NCBI GenBank assembly: GCA_021464415.1 | Contig: CM038471.1 | Span: 16,530,422 to 16,594,421 of the forward strand | Reading direction: 5' to 3' | DNA from: Lonicera japonica | Lineage: Eukaryota > Streptophyta > Magnoliopsida > Dipsacales > Caprifoliaceae | DNA length: 64,000 nucleotides | In this document: positions 13,269-24,600 of the stretch, in pieces | Layout of the letters: every line of letters starts with the position of its first letter | Numbering within the stretch: the stretch's first letter is position 1 | Position numbers and translations under genes: made by a program | Notes under the pieces: model-generated | Told to the model about the DNA's origin: nothing | Seen by the model: the letters and a program-made list of their open reading frames with translations, nothing else | The model's database searches: none

Positions 13269-13648
13269 TATATACTCATGTAGTAAACATATATATAGTA
13301 ATGGTACAAGCATATATAAGATTCAAACTATGTTTTATACAGCATGTTGCATGTGCCCTTCAATGTATATTTTATTATAAAATTCATAAAGTTCCCATTG
13401 AGCCCGTGTTTGGCTCACTCCCATTTTTCAAACAGTTTTGCAAGTACTTTCATAGGGCAGCACGAGTACGCAATTAGACACCTCTGATGACGCTGTATAA
13501 AAAATAGTTTGAATCGTATATACTTATGTAGTATACATATATATAGTAATGGTACAAGCATATATAAGCTTCAAACTATGTTTTATACAGCATGTTTCAT
13601 GTGCCCTACAACGTGTACTTTATTATAAAACTCATATACTTCCCATTA
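13269..13648 (+). repeat. Direct duplication, about 130-bp copies, 249 bp apart
   Basis: The block at about 13,269-13,399 (TATAGTAATGGTACAAGCAT ... TTCCCATT) recurs at about 13,518-13,648 with about a dozen differences. The spacer carries the LTR-like TTTGGCTCACTCCC phrase. Confidence 0.75.
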
Positions 13649-13699
13649 TTTTTATATTTATATACATTAAATTTGTGATTTAACTCTTTAATTTTGATT

Positions 13700-16600
13700 A
13701 TATGATGTTATAAAAACCAGCAACTTAGTTCAAAAAGAATTCCAAAACAAAAACTATTGAATTTCTTGTCTTAAACTTTATACTATTTTGTGAGTATCCA
13801 CTATGTATGTGCAACATGCTATGTATTAACTACAACAAATACTCTTAAATGTAGAAAGATATCTAACATAAATTAGGTAAATTATACTCACCATCCCGCC
13901 ACTCCATGTTAAATATGTATCATATTATAAACGAAAGAGACATTTAAGTGGCAATATTAAGTTGTAATATTTTCAAAATATTTATTTTACTTCCACGATT
14001 TTTTTCCCATAAAAAAATTGCTTGCAATAACAATCAAAATTGCTTGCGTGCACACCATGGAGTCAAAAGGTTCTTCTCCCTCGTGTCTTTGACTAAGCAA
14101 TTAGGTTTTATTTATTTATTTATTATTATTATTAAATTAACAAGGGACTTAGCATAGAGTTAACAAGGCAGTAATTAACCAAAACAAAGAATAATGTAGC
14201 CTCCATGGTTGAAAAAGCACTAAAAGCTATTTTTATCTTATTTTGTTACAGTGCAAGTTGAAGGATTCCAAGACATATTTTTTAGTAAGTTAAGAAAATT
14301 ACAATTGTGCCCACCGCCCTCAATGACAACCAATCTTGCACAAAACATAAAGCTATCTTTTTCTTTATTGTTACTACTATGTGCTAAATTAAAGTTAACA
14401 CAAAATAAGTTTGTTGGATTAAGAATACAACTATTTAGTGCTCGTTTGGTTAAAAAAAATTATTTTTTATTTTTTATTTCTGGAGCTTAGGACGGTAATT
14501 TCACATGAAAAGTTTGAACCTCATCCGCCTATGATTCAACATCTTGACATGAAGTATAAAGAACTCCTAATATGTTTATTAGATTTATCAATTCCAAAGT
14601 ATAAGGGTTTGAATTTTCATATGCAAAGAGTTGCGTAATTACAAAATATATATACGTATTAAGACCCTTGATTTCATCCTAACAATTATCATTCAATATA
14701 TCGTACCACATTATCATTATGACAATCGTATCTAAAGTATACTTACATCGAGGGGTGAAGTGTAATTTGGTGGAAATAGAAAGGTAAATAAAATCTTAAT
14801 CCCAAAAAAAATCGAAAAACACAATCTAAATAATTGTCAACCAATCTCGATCATTTGCCACTTTATCTCTTCCAAAACATCTTTTGTGCTACCAAAAAAA
14901 AAAACACATTATTGGAAAAATGATAACAAAACTAACTAATTTGTGTGAATACATGGAAAATAAGTTGAGATGTAATGAAATCCTCCTTATCCCATTCTCA
15001 TTTCTATGAATAGATATCTTACATCGTCTATTTTTGAGAAAAAAAAAAAATTCACTACCACCCAAAGAAATATTTTCTATGGAAAAAGCAAAAATGCATA
15101 AATACATTACACCCCATCCATCAACTTATTTTCCAACGTCTCACAAAAACACATTATTTTTCCTTGTATTTTTTATCCTGTTATCGAACAGAGTCTACAT
15201 ATATACGTTGTTACGTTTTTATGCTTGTAACGTCTACAACGGTGGGGCAAAGGGAAAACATTTTACTATGTATTACTTTGTAAAATGCTCATTATGCTGT
15301 TTAACCTTTTTTTCTTTTTCTTTTTATTTTTTTTAAAGGGGCCTTTACCCCGGTAAAATTGCTGTTGCCAAAGGAAAATTGATTTCAAGCTTCCAAGGTT
15401 TTGTTTCCGCAAAAAGTCTTTTTCACTTTAACAATAACTCTTCCTTTGCCATAAAAACCTAGCATTTTTACCGTTTGAAAAAAATTTAAGAGTGAGAAAA
15501 CTTGAAATTCGAGTTAGAATTACATGTAAATTTAAAATCTTTTCAATTTTTTTGCCGTCCCACCTCAAGGTCTGACTATTAAGTTATGAATCATAGTTCG
15601 AATATTTCTTAATCTAGATTTCTTTCATATATTGTGTTTTGGAGACTCAAAAAAATATCCGACGAAATTGTAAAATGTGGAGAGGAAGAACACCACTTAA
15701 AACAGTTGACTAGAAATATAACACTAACATCACAAGCTTTAAAATAAACCTTGGAGGCCTTCCTAAGAAACCAAACGTGAGGTATAATTTGATCACTAAT
15801 AATAGGTATATATAGTCTATATGGTTCCGAAAATAAAAATGAATAAAGCATACATAGGTTTACATACTTCTCTGCTGAATTTGAGCTTCTTCACGCGGAA
15901 AAACTTCATACCTAATGCCAATATGGGTATTGACAATCTAAATCTGGCACAAGATGTTTACATCTGGTTAATTTGGTGAGATATCAAACGCCCTAAAAAC
16001 ATACAGAAATTGGTCAGATAAATGAATGTTCAAAACAAAGTTTTTTATCTTTAGGCATGGTCAAAACATGTCTTAAATAGACATGGCATCATGTTCGAGT
16101 CAAATCAGTGAATATTGTTCTTTACCCAGATTTGACCCATTAAGGTTCGGGCCTGATTGGATTCATGCCATATCAGTTTCGTTTGTGTATAAAGCGTGTA
16201 TGACTAATAACGGGAACAGGTTGTGTTTTACCCAGTTTTGGTCACCCTTTGCATAAATGCATAGTTGTGTCTTATCATTAGTGACCAAAAACTGATAGTC
16301 TTGTTGAGTCAAAATAATAATTTCTCGTCAATGTATCATGTTATCTTTTCGATTCTCAGTGTGCCAAGTCTAACCCACCTGAAGCAATCATTCAATCAAT
16401 ATACATGTATTCTAATAAAACATTTCAACTTCGGGAATTTCAGGTTCTTCTCTAAGAGGAACCTGTGTCGATGTTCAATATCTACAATGATACAATACAA
16501 CTACTGGAGTAAAGGTGTCTTGTGATAAATGTGGGACCAGCATTTGCTTATTATGCGCCATATCTTTATTGACATTATGGGCCAAAATAATTCTCACACA

Positions 16601-16920
16601 TTATAGCAACCTCTGAGGTTATTTAAGTTTTAGTTGTATAAATCAACTTACGCTTTTTCATGTACCGAAGGACGAATAAACTTTGCAAATAAGTAAAAGG
16701 GAAACCAAACTCCCCTCTTAGTGTCACGCCTTTTAGTGCCACACGCAAGCATTTTTTGATTCATGGGTTTAAGCATTCGCCAGTTGTCCATTATGCAGTA
16801 ATGGTGATATGTTAGCTAGCACAGACCTTCCATTTTGGCATAAAAGCAAAATCTTCCTAAATAAGCAAGAACCCATAGTTTGTATTTGTTGCTAAACTAA
16901 ATATATTGAAGAAAACTTGT
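13700..16920. other. No gene seen
   Basis: Long AT-rich stretch with homopolymer runs. No coding homology, complete repeat or RNA gene is supported. Open frames here (for example 15,034-15,336) have random composition and no recognisable motif. Confidence 0.5.
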
Positions 16921-17339
16921 ATGCCCTGGAATAGGACTCAGTTTGAGGAGTTATTTCATAACATTAAGAGAAGCTACGGATCAGATTGAAGATGCTGAAA
17001 TAAAAGCGGAAAATGTTGAGTCTCAGAGAGCCAAAGAGGAACTTTGTAGAGCAAAAGGCAGATTGAACAAAATGCTGGTGTATGAAGAAATGTTTTGGAA
17101 GCAAAGAACCAACCTTAGAGGAGAGAATAACACAGTTTGTTTTGCGCCTCGCCTACTCAAAGAGGAAAAGAATTAAAATTTAAAAATGCTGAGATCAATG
17201 ATGAATTGATGATATGAATCAGAAGCCGACTGCTATACATGATGAAAATGAAAAATGAGATTAAGCAGGCTACTTTTTTATAGGAATCCCAATGGTGCAC
17301 TAGGACAAGATGGATTTAATGGTTTGTTTTAGAAGTTTT

Positions 17340-17880
17340 GCTGGGCAAATTATTATTATTATAATTTTTTTTAATGCTCAAAAATTTAGGTGAGGAGAGG
17401 GTAACTAATCCAGGTCTAGGGCATGCCGCAGAGCCCAGTGAGCACTTTCGGTGGTTCTTGCATATTACCCAGCAAGAGGGACTGCTGCAGCGAGATTTGA
17501 ACCTAAGCCTTATGTTAGGAACCATCTCACCCAAAAGCTTAAGCTTTTAAGTAGGGGCCAACAATGTATATCATACTCTTCAACACTCCCCCTCACGTGC
17601 AAGCCACTCACACGTGGATAGACAAACGAAACCAAAGGTGCACTTCGTGCACAAACAACAACATGCATACTGCACAAACACAAAGGGGGAAACAAATGCA
17701 AGCGGGAGGATTCGAACCGAGACCTTGCACAACCTGAGCTCTGACACCATGTTAGGAACCATCTCACCCAAAAGCTTAAGCTTTTAAGTAGGGGCCAACA
17801 ATGTCTATCATACTCTTCAACACCTTACAAGCAAAGTATTTGAATCATATTCCTTACCGACTCAACTAACCCTCATTGTG
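17340..17880 (-). mobile_element. tRNA-derived SINE, split by a TRIM
   Basis: Outside the TRIM (17,513-17,822) the two flanks join into one minus-strand SINE. The 5' head at 17,880-17,823 has an A-box-like GGGTTAGTTGAGTCGGTAAG. After the TRIM comes a B-box GGTTCAAATCTC (about 17,488-17,503), then a body running down to an A-rich tail near 17,365. It interrupts the RT frame of the plus-strand LINE. The exact ends and the SINE's own target duplication are not resolved. Confidence 0.6.
17513..17822 (-). mobile_element. TRIM element, family A, copy 1
   Basis: A complete terminal-repeat retrotransposon in miniature, 310 bp. Two 73-bp LTRs (17,513-17,585 and 17,750-17,822) flank a 164-bp non-coding interior. 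On minus, the LTR is followed by TGGTGTCAGAGC, one change from the usual initiator-Met primer-binding site, and a purine tract GAGGGGGAG precedes the 3' LTR. A perfect 5-bp target duplication CCTTA lies at 17,508-17,512 and 17,823-17,827. It has no coding capacity and must be mobilised in trans. Confidence 0.93.
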
Positions 17881-18943
17881 GGGAGATTATAAAATCTGAC
17901 TTCATTAAGGCTATTTTCTTCTTTCATAGCAACACCCTCCCTAAATCATGGACAGGTACCACGATTGCTATTATTTGAAAGATTGAAAACTGCGCCAACT
18001 TCAATAATAATCAGTTTGTGTAACTTAACTGTCAAGATTATCTAAGAGATTGTTGCAAACAGATTTGCTCTTGTTCTCCCCAACATTATAACTCCCAAGA
18101 AAAGTGTGTACCAAGAATAGGGGCACTAATGACAACATATCATTAACTCAAGAATTGGACGCTAAAACCAGAGGGAGTAATGTGTTGTTTCAATTGTTCT
18201 CAAAACTGACTTAGCAAAGGCTAATGATAGGATATCATGGTTATTTTATGCTTAAAAGTGATTAAGAGAGTTGACTTCAATGAACAAGTGATTGACATTG
18301 TTTGGGGACTTATATCTCATTGTTGGTGGCATAATCAATGGTCAATCTAAGGCTTTCTTTAGATCTGCTAAGGGAGTGAGGCAAGGAGATTCTCTCTCTC
18401 CTAGACTATTTACTAATTACTATAGTAGCTGAATTTGCATAAAAACAAGCAGAGTATGCCTTCTACTCCAAGATTCTGTGAAACTATATCTCACCTGGCT
18501 TTTGCAAATGATCTCGTGATATTTTCTAGCTGTTCTTGCAGATCTTTCAAAAGATTGACGGAAAACTTATCTTCATACGAATTACTCTTGCTATTTTGTA
18601 AAATCGGAGAGAAAGATGAGGCTTACAAGGAACATTGGCCCTGAGGGCAAAATTTATGAAAACCTTGGGCAAAATTCACCTATATTATAGATTTATAGTT
18701 ATACATTAACTGGATCTTCTACTTGGAAAAGGATAAGGACTATCAGGGCTCGTGTTGTTTCTTGTTTTAGGAAAGGAATTCGTATTTTAGATTCCAGGAA
18801 GTCTGCTCTCCTATCGTTTAAGATTCCTTGCCAATGTTCGTTAAGACTGGGACTCTCCTTTCCTCACATGCAAATATCTTCTTTCATATAAAATTATATT
18901 AATTAAAATAAGTTAACATATTATAATATATATAGATATAGAT

Positions 18944-19135
18944 TAGATTTTTTTTATCAGAAACAGAAATTTTATTGATACGATAAAAAAGAGATAAAAC
19001 TACATCAACAAGATAGAAAGAAAATTCTAACAGCCTATATGGGAATGGATTTGGGGATTCTCCTTTCTGAAGAATCCTGGATTCCTTTCCAAAACTCTGA
19101 CTGAACATTGGAATCTCAAGTGAATAGGAATTTAG
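18944..19135 (-). mobile_element. 5'-truncated LINE 3' tail
   Basis: Read on minus the stretch ends with ATCAATAAAATTTCTGTTTC followed by TGATAAAAAAAA, the usual 3' terminus of plant L1 elements (compare the copy ending at 42,610). Only about 190 bp are present and no coding sequence is kept. Confidence 0.6.
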
Positions 19136-19189
19136 GATTCCAGGAATGATCCAAAGAACAAAGCAAATAAAACCATAAGGTAATGGCTG

Positions 19190-19390
19190 AAAATCAAAAT
19201 AGGGTGGGTTGTCAGCAAGGGGAATCTAAATTTCTGGAAAGATGATTGGCTTGAAGAAGGCAGAATAATGATCTTTCAATGCTCCCCCAAAAAGCTACAA
19301 GAGTTAGCAGTATGGGATGCTTAAACAACAATGATGATTGGAAAGGATACTGCAAAATCATTTGCAGAAAAACTCAATGAATAGGATTCT
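19190..19390 (+). pseudogene. LINE-A fragment (post-RT region)
   Basis: The frame WVVSKGNLNFWKDDWLEEG (about 19,205-19,262) matches the conserved W-x-V-G-x-G-x-x-x-x-FW-x-D-x-W block downstream of RT in plant L1 ORF2. Its orientation agrees with the LINE fragment at 16,925-18,890. Confidence 0.65.
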
Positions 19391-19394
19391 TTCG

Positions 19395-20310
19395 ACAAGA
19401 AACAGCCCACAACACGCAGGCAACAAAAAAACCTACAAACTGGACTCCGAATCACTAAGAACTAAAGCCTTAAGGCGAAGGGGCACGGAACAAAAGTTGA
19501 CACTCCATCCACCATTAGCCACTTCATCCACCGATCTTCTGACTGCTGAAAAGGAAAGATCCCCTCTAGAGGCAAGAACCTGAATGTCCGATACCACAGC
19601 GGCAATTTCCCAAGGAGGAACACCATCACACTTGATGCACCAAGAGGTCCAAGACACCACCCCCAACGAGTCACTCTCTAGGCACGCACCAGATAAACCA
19701 CCTTTAATACAAAAGAAGCATGCCTCCCTCACAACCAGCGCTTCTGCCACCAAAACCAAAGAAGGGGAATTAAACTTTGACCCAAAGCAATCAATAAGGC
19801 AGCCACTCGAATCCCACTGAACGCATGCCACAGCAGCAGCACCACTTTTAACTCAAGCATCACAGTTAATCTTGAAGAGGTCCCTCAGGAGGGGACCAAT
19901 GAGAAACTACCCGAGGCAGATCAACCAACAGAGTTGGCGAACGAGCAACGGAAGTGCTCACAGAGCACTCTTCCACAAGAGCAAGAGCATGGTCAGCAAC
20001 ACGACCTGCAGGAACGGGCTTACTAAAGATAAACAAATGGAGAGAAGCCACTACCCCACCGAAAAACAATCCTCTGAAACCGCAAGTGACAGATTGCACA
20101 TCCTCCACGCGTCCTCAACCCAATCACACCTGAGCAAGATGTTTTCTATCGACTCCACTTTGACTTTACAAATGGCGCAAAGAAGAGAAGAAGCACACCT
20201 TATAGAGAACAAATTTTCTCTAGAAGCCATAGCATTGTGAACACACCTCCAAACAAAATTTCTAGTTTTTTGGAGAACTATCAGCCAGGAATTATCTTTT
20301 GACAGGATTG
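19395..20310 (-). pseudogene. LINE ORF2 C-terminus: zinc-binding region and RNase H
   Basis: On minus, the zf-RVT-like text FVWRCVHNAMASRENLF (about 20,270-20,220) and a Cys-rich CAICKVKVESIENILLRCDW lead into an RNase H domain (19,433-19,831). That domain contains DSSGCLIDCFG, VAEALVVREA, ESDSLGVVSW and SVPLRLKA. It is the standard C-terminal layout of plant L1 LINEs that carry RNase H. One frame spans 132 residues, but upstream breaks show it is dead. It lies inside LINE-A in the opposite orientation. Confidence 0.75.
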
Positions 20311-20319
20311 TTGCAAAGG

Positions 20320-21140
20320 AAAGCTTTCAATGACCCTCCATATGTGACTGCTTTAAGACCTTCAGATTGAATCTGCAGATCATGTGTTTCTGGATAGTGA
20401 AGCAGGTGTGGCGTCGCATGGAAGTGAGAATGGGAATTAACAGCAAGCCAAAAATTCTGCACCTTAAATTAAATGAATGGTTTCTACCTAAAGCTAGATC
20501 AGGTTGTCAAAAAGTCCCAATATCTTCATACCTCTGTGAATATGCTGGGAAGTGTGAAAATAGAAACTAGAGATGCGAGAAGAATGAGAGTAATTATGGG
20601 AGGATTATGATAATGTACTTCTCAGTGACCTCACAACCAAGTTTAGGAAGAGTGTCTAAAGCTACTATCATCAGTAAGTGGCACGTACCGCTCCTGGGAG
20701 ATTAAAGCTCAATAGAGATGGATGCTCAAAAGGGTAGAATCTTCTATGGGCCATGGCTGATTTCTATGGTAACGCCACTAAAATGGTCATAGAATCTAAA
20801 GCTATTCTCCAAGGCTTGCAAGCTTGCTATGAGAAAGGAATGTATAGATTTGATGTGGAAGCCGACTCCCAAGTACTGATTAACATAATACGTGAACCAA
20901 AAGGGTAATGGGTGTGTCGCATATGAGATTAAGCAGATTTGCCAGCTAGCTAAGGAGATGAATTGCAGATTTAATCATGCATTTAGGGTAAATGACAAGG
21001 CTGTGGATTTTCTTGCCAATCATGGGGTTAGTTTGCAAGACAAGAATGTTTAATAGTTTGAATGATGCTCCATTTCAACTTAAAGGCATCGTTAATACAG
21101 ATACGATGGGTGTAGCAAATCTAAGAGTACGGGAAGTAGT
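20320..21140 (+). pseudogene. LINE-A C-terminus with RNase H
   Basis: Plus-strand text resembling an RNase H domain: PGRLKLNRDGCSKG near 20,695, ADFYGNATKMVIESKAILQG near 20,760-20,820, FDVEADSQVLINIIREPKG near 20,850-20,910, then MNCRFNHAF and DFLANHGVSLQDKN. It ends with NTDTMGVANLRVRE near 21,090-21,130. Stops and shifts are present. This completes LINE-A, whose 3' end lies within about 40 bp of the last exon of the Msd1-like gene on the other strand. Confidence 0.7.
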
Positions 21141-21172
21141 TTTGTGCTGGACTCGCAATATAATATGCTGGT

Positions 21173-21651
21173 TTATTTATAATATTTCTGGAGTTTGTGG
21201 CTGTTGCCCACTCCCCAGGTGAGAGTGCAAAAAGGCAATGACATTAGAGATGGCTTTGTATTTAATAAAGTCAACCAGCGCTTAAATTGATCCATCTCGC
21301 AGAAGCGTGCCAAGTTTGTCTTTCTAATTTCTAATACTTGTGCATCAAGAAAAGCAACTTCTTTTCCTTCTATTGAAGACACGACAACCTCAAGGGATGA
21401 TGGAACGGATGAAAAACTAAAAAATCAAATAAGTATTGAAAAGCAAAGACAAGAATATATTTTTTTTTTTGTATTTTATACCTCAGCCTTTGATGACATA
21501 GACTCCGATTCAGAATTCATAAGGCCGCTCAGTCTCCTGCGTAAACACACATAACTATTCAAATACTTACTCTAAGAAGAGAGGTGGAAGAAATGTAAGG
21601 CAAATACCTTGGCCTCTCGGATTTAGCAACATGTTTAGACATTATGGATGC
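21173..21651 (-). CDS. MSD1: Msd1-like gene, exons 14-16
   Basis: Exon 14 (21,651-21,608) encodes ASIMSKHVAKSERP. Exon 15 (21,536-21,482) encodes RRLSGLMNSESESMSSKAE, a Ser-rich tail. Exon 16 is read from 21,388 (acceptor TTGAG before GTTGTCGTG) and encodes VVVSSIEGKEVAFLDAQVLE through CEMDQFKRWL to a TAA at 21,173-21,175. ASIM directly follows IIQEQ of exon 13, which places the 9.75-kb intron between them. An AATAAA overlaps the stop codon. Residues after FKRWL may be read into former untranslated sequence because a LINE ends about 35-40 bp beyond. Confidence 0.72.
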
Positions 21652-24600
21652 CTGCAATCAAACAACAAAACATCACGTTCCTATTTTATTTCAGGTGGAA
21701 GGGGGAGAGAAAAAATAATTAGCATGTATTTACTGAAACTGCCAAAATTGAGAAATTAAGAAGCAATGCCTAGCCGCCTCACCTAGGCCTCTTAAGTAGT
21801 TATGTTTGGAGAGTTAAGTCTATTAAGCTTCCACATGTATGTCTAACGCATAAACTAAAATGTTTTTAAACTGGATTTAGGCTTAAGATCAAACTCCAAG
21901 ATATATATTGGCATGGGGGGCTCTTACCCCACATGGGATCAAGAGTTTGAATCTTTGTAGGCCCACAACCCAATTGGAAGGCACGAATGCACCCCGAGGG
22001 ATTTCTCAACTGAATCTGTTTTTCTTCTTCATTCCCCTCATGCTCTACTCTGCTCTCCTTTCTCCCTCGTATTCTGTATTAACGTTAAATTGGTATCAGG
22101 CTAGCAGTGCCCCAAACCACAAACACCATCATGGCTCAATCAATTGAACAAAGACCTTGTGAAGCTATTGGAGAGTGATAAATGAGACATCAAAGGGGTA
22201 TCCATCTCATTACGTACTGCCAATACCGGCCCTACACCAACGGCTTAGGCAGTTCTTAGTTTTAGGCAAACCTTTAACTAATTCCTTTTTAAGGCAGTTC
22301 CTAGACAAAGTTTTAGGATCGACAATCAACACTTGTGCAAAATGAAATATGTCTGTGATACTTGTACTAAATCTCTTCTGTTATTTGCATCCACCTTCAT
22401 TTGCTTCGCATGGACACTCAAAGTGCTTAACCACAACTCATAAGCCAATTCCAGAGGTCATGCAATCCCTTTATCACGCATCAGTAGGCCAAAAAAAAAT
22501 CTCCAAAAACAAGCCTGTAAATGGGCATATCAGAATTTACTTCTAGAGATGGGATTTGACTCAAACATTGACTCGGAATAAAAACTTAAGGCACTATAGG
22601 GTTATATAAATAAGCCCCATCTACAGATCACCAAATACACTGGTTACTAGTAAACTTTTTGCACTTTAGCTTTAATTGAGCCCATTCAATAAGTAAAATT
22701 CAATTCATATCTTAATCAGAATTGTGGAGTTTCAGTCAATGTGCGAATTTGACCGAGTCAATCTGTGGACAACCATCTTAGTATGCTGCTTTGGCCCGTT
22801 TTCGAACTTACTTCGGAATTTGAGTCGAGCAACTCCACCACCTGAGGGTGGCAGATCAGGTGACTAAGGGGACCACTAACATAAATAGTGCCAAAGTGGC
22901 ACCTAGAGTCTCATGTGTCACCCAAGGGCATGCTATCCATTCCCCCAGCCCCTCCTCTTGGACCTATTCCAGTCCTAGTTTAACCCAATCTTGACTCTTG
23001 ATATCTCTTCACCCCTAACACCAAGTTGCCAAATTGTGAATCAAAACCATTAATCATGTATCATGAATTGAATCTGTGAGACTCAAGTTTCTTTTAAATA
23101 TATATATATATATATGGTACAGAGAAAAAAGTCAAGAAGTACTAGTTAGGACCAGTGTTTTAAAAGGCGAAGGCGTAAGCCTGGGCGTTTGCTTGTCAGA
23201 AAGCGATGCGTAAGCCTCAGTGCAACGAGGCGTAAGCCTTTCGTGCAAAGCATTTTTATATTAAAAAAAATAATAAAAATTAATATAAGGCAAAGAAATC
23301 AAGTCTAAATGTCAAATAACATAGCCTTAAAAAATAAAAGTAGTTAGTACAATCAAAATAAAGTCTTTAGAAACTAGAAAGTAGATACTAGTCATACTAC
23401 AATCAACAATTCAACATAAATTAAAAAAGTCTCTCGTTCAATCCGAATCTTCAAAAGTTTCACATTTAAAGTTAACACCTTCAAAGTCTTCGGAATTTAT
23501 CCCCCCTCTCTTTCTCTCTCCGTGTCGAAGTTTTGTTTGTGATGGCGTGTGTTTAGGCCTTAGAGTTTAGACAATTGAAGCTTCTTCTTTCTTTTCCAAC
23601 CAAAACAGCGTAGTTTTGGGGCTTGTGTATTAAAAAAAAAGCGCACAAAAGGCGAAAGCCTTTCTAAAAAGGCGTAAAAAAGCATAAAAAGCGTAAGCTT
23701 TTTCTAAAATGCGTAAGCCTCGAAAATAATGCGTGAGCCTTATATACATTTCGCTGTTCTCTTTGAGCTTCAATGAGTTTTTGCTCTAGGGCGGGGCGCG
23801 CATCCTGACGCATTTTAAAACACTGGTTAGGACATTATTGTGTGATCTAGTAATCTAGAGATATTGTCCTCATGACAAAGAAAACTTATATTTTAGAAAA
23901 CATACATAATATATAGAAAGAATCACACATTATTATGTAAAATCAAATGTTCAGACATTAATGTGCACTCTAATTAAAAGACTGGTGCCTTCTTGACCAA
24001 GAAAAATGGTGCTTTGCATTCCTACTACAATCCAAACTTCCAACTAGCACCCTAAAATAGTTAATTTGTTATGAATATGGAGTTGAAGAGAAAGATTATT
24101 GAAATGGCATTGACTCGAATAAAAAATTCTAGCTACTTTTACTAAAATAATAATTAGATTGGAATTCATAGAGATAATGAAAAGATTTGATTACTGAATA
24201 GCAAGTTGAATCAAATATGTTTCCCGTTTAAATTTACAAAACATTAAAATTCCTCAATGTCATAATTATTTGAGCGTGTAAATGATTTAAGAATTGAATT
24301 AGCTATTTATAGTATGGAATATGAGTCATATCTAGGATTTAACATGATTAATGTTCATTTGGATCTGTTAAATATTGTGTGAACCATATTATTAACTGAC
24401 TCATGAATCGCAATATTCACAACAAGCATGTTCACTTTAAATTGGTTACTCAATTCCTATCAATTTAGCTCTAAATCGTGAATTGTAAAGGGAATTTTAA
24501 GATTCTGAAAACTATGCCTGGGACTACATTCATGACTTTAACAATCGATTGAGGCCTATGCCCTGAAATGCCCGTGGAAGGTAGCATTAGGCCTAAGCCT

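Larger units (their letters stand above)
11495..13660 (+). mobile_element. Gypsy LTR-like block
   Basis: It starts with GCCAACTTTGAGAGGTCATA, continues with LTR-type phrases (GAAGTCCAAATGACTC), carries an internal GC-richer repeat cluster and ends with TTGAGCCCGTGTTTGGCTCA near 13,399-13,418. No gag or pol follows. The orientation is from phrase similarity only; neither boundary nor a target duplication was identified. Confidence 0.4.
16925..18890 (+). pseudogene. L1-type LINE ORF2 fragment (linker and RT), LINE-A
   Basis: Plus-strand frames match the plant L1 ORF2 order. First comes the pre-RT coiled linker (EDAEIKAENVESQRAKEEL ... NKMLVYEEMFWKQRT, 16,980-17,120). Next is the start of RT (GQDGFNGLF near 17,303), then RT core text resuming at 17,884 (SDFIKAIFFFFHSNTLPKSW), and GVRQGDSLSPRLFT near 18,375. 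Stops and frameshifts are frequent. The RT is interrupted between 17,340 and 17,880 by a SINE that carries a TRIM. Later parts of the same LINE appear at 19,190-19,390 and 20,320-21,140. Confidence 0.8.

Noticed and set aside
17510..17771. Minus frames with MRWFLTWCQSSGCARSRFES-type text, also at 27.6 kb
   Set aside because: They are conserved only because the TRIM-A DNA is repeated; stops and shifts differ between copies and no protein family is recognised.
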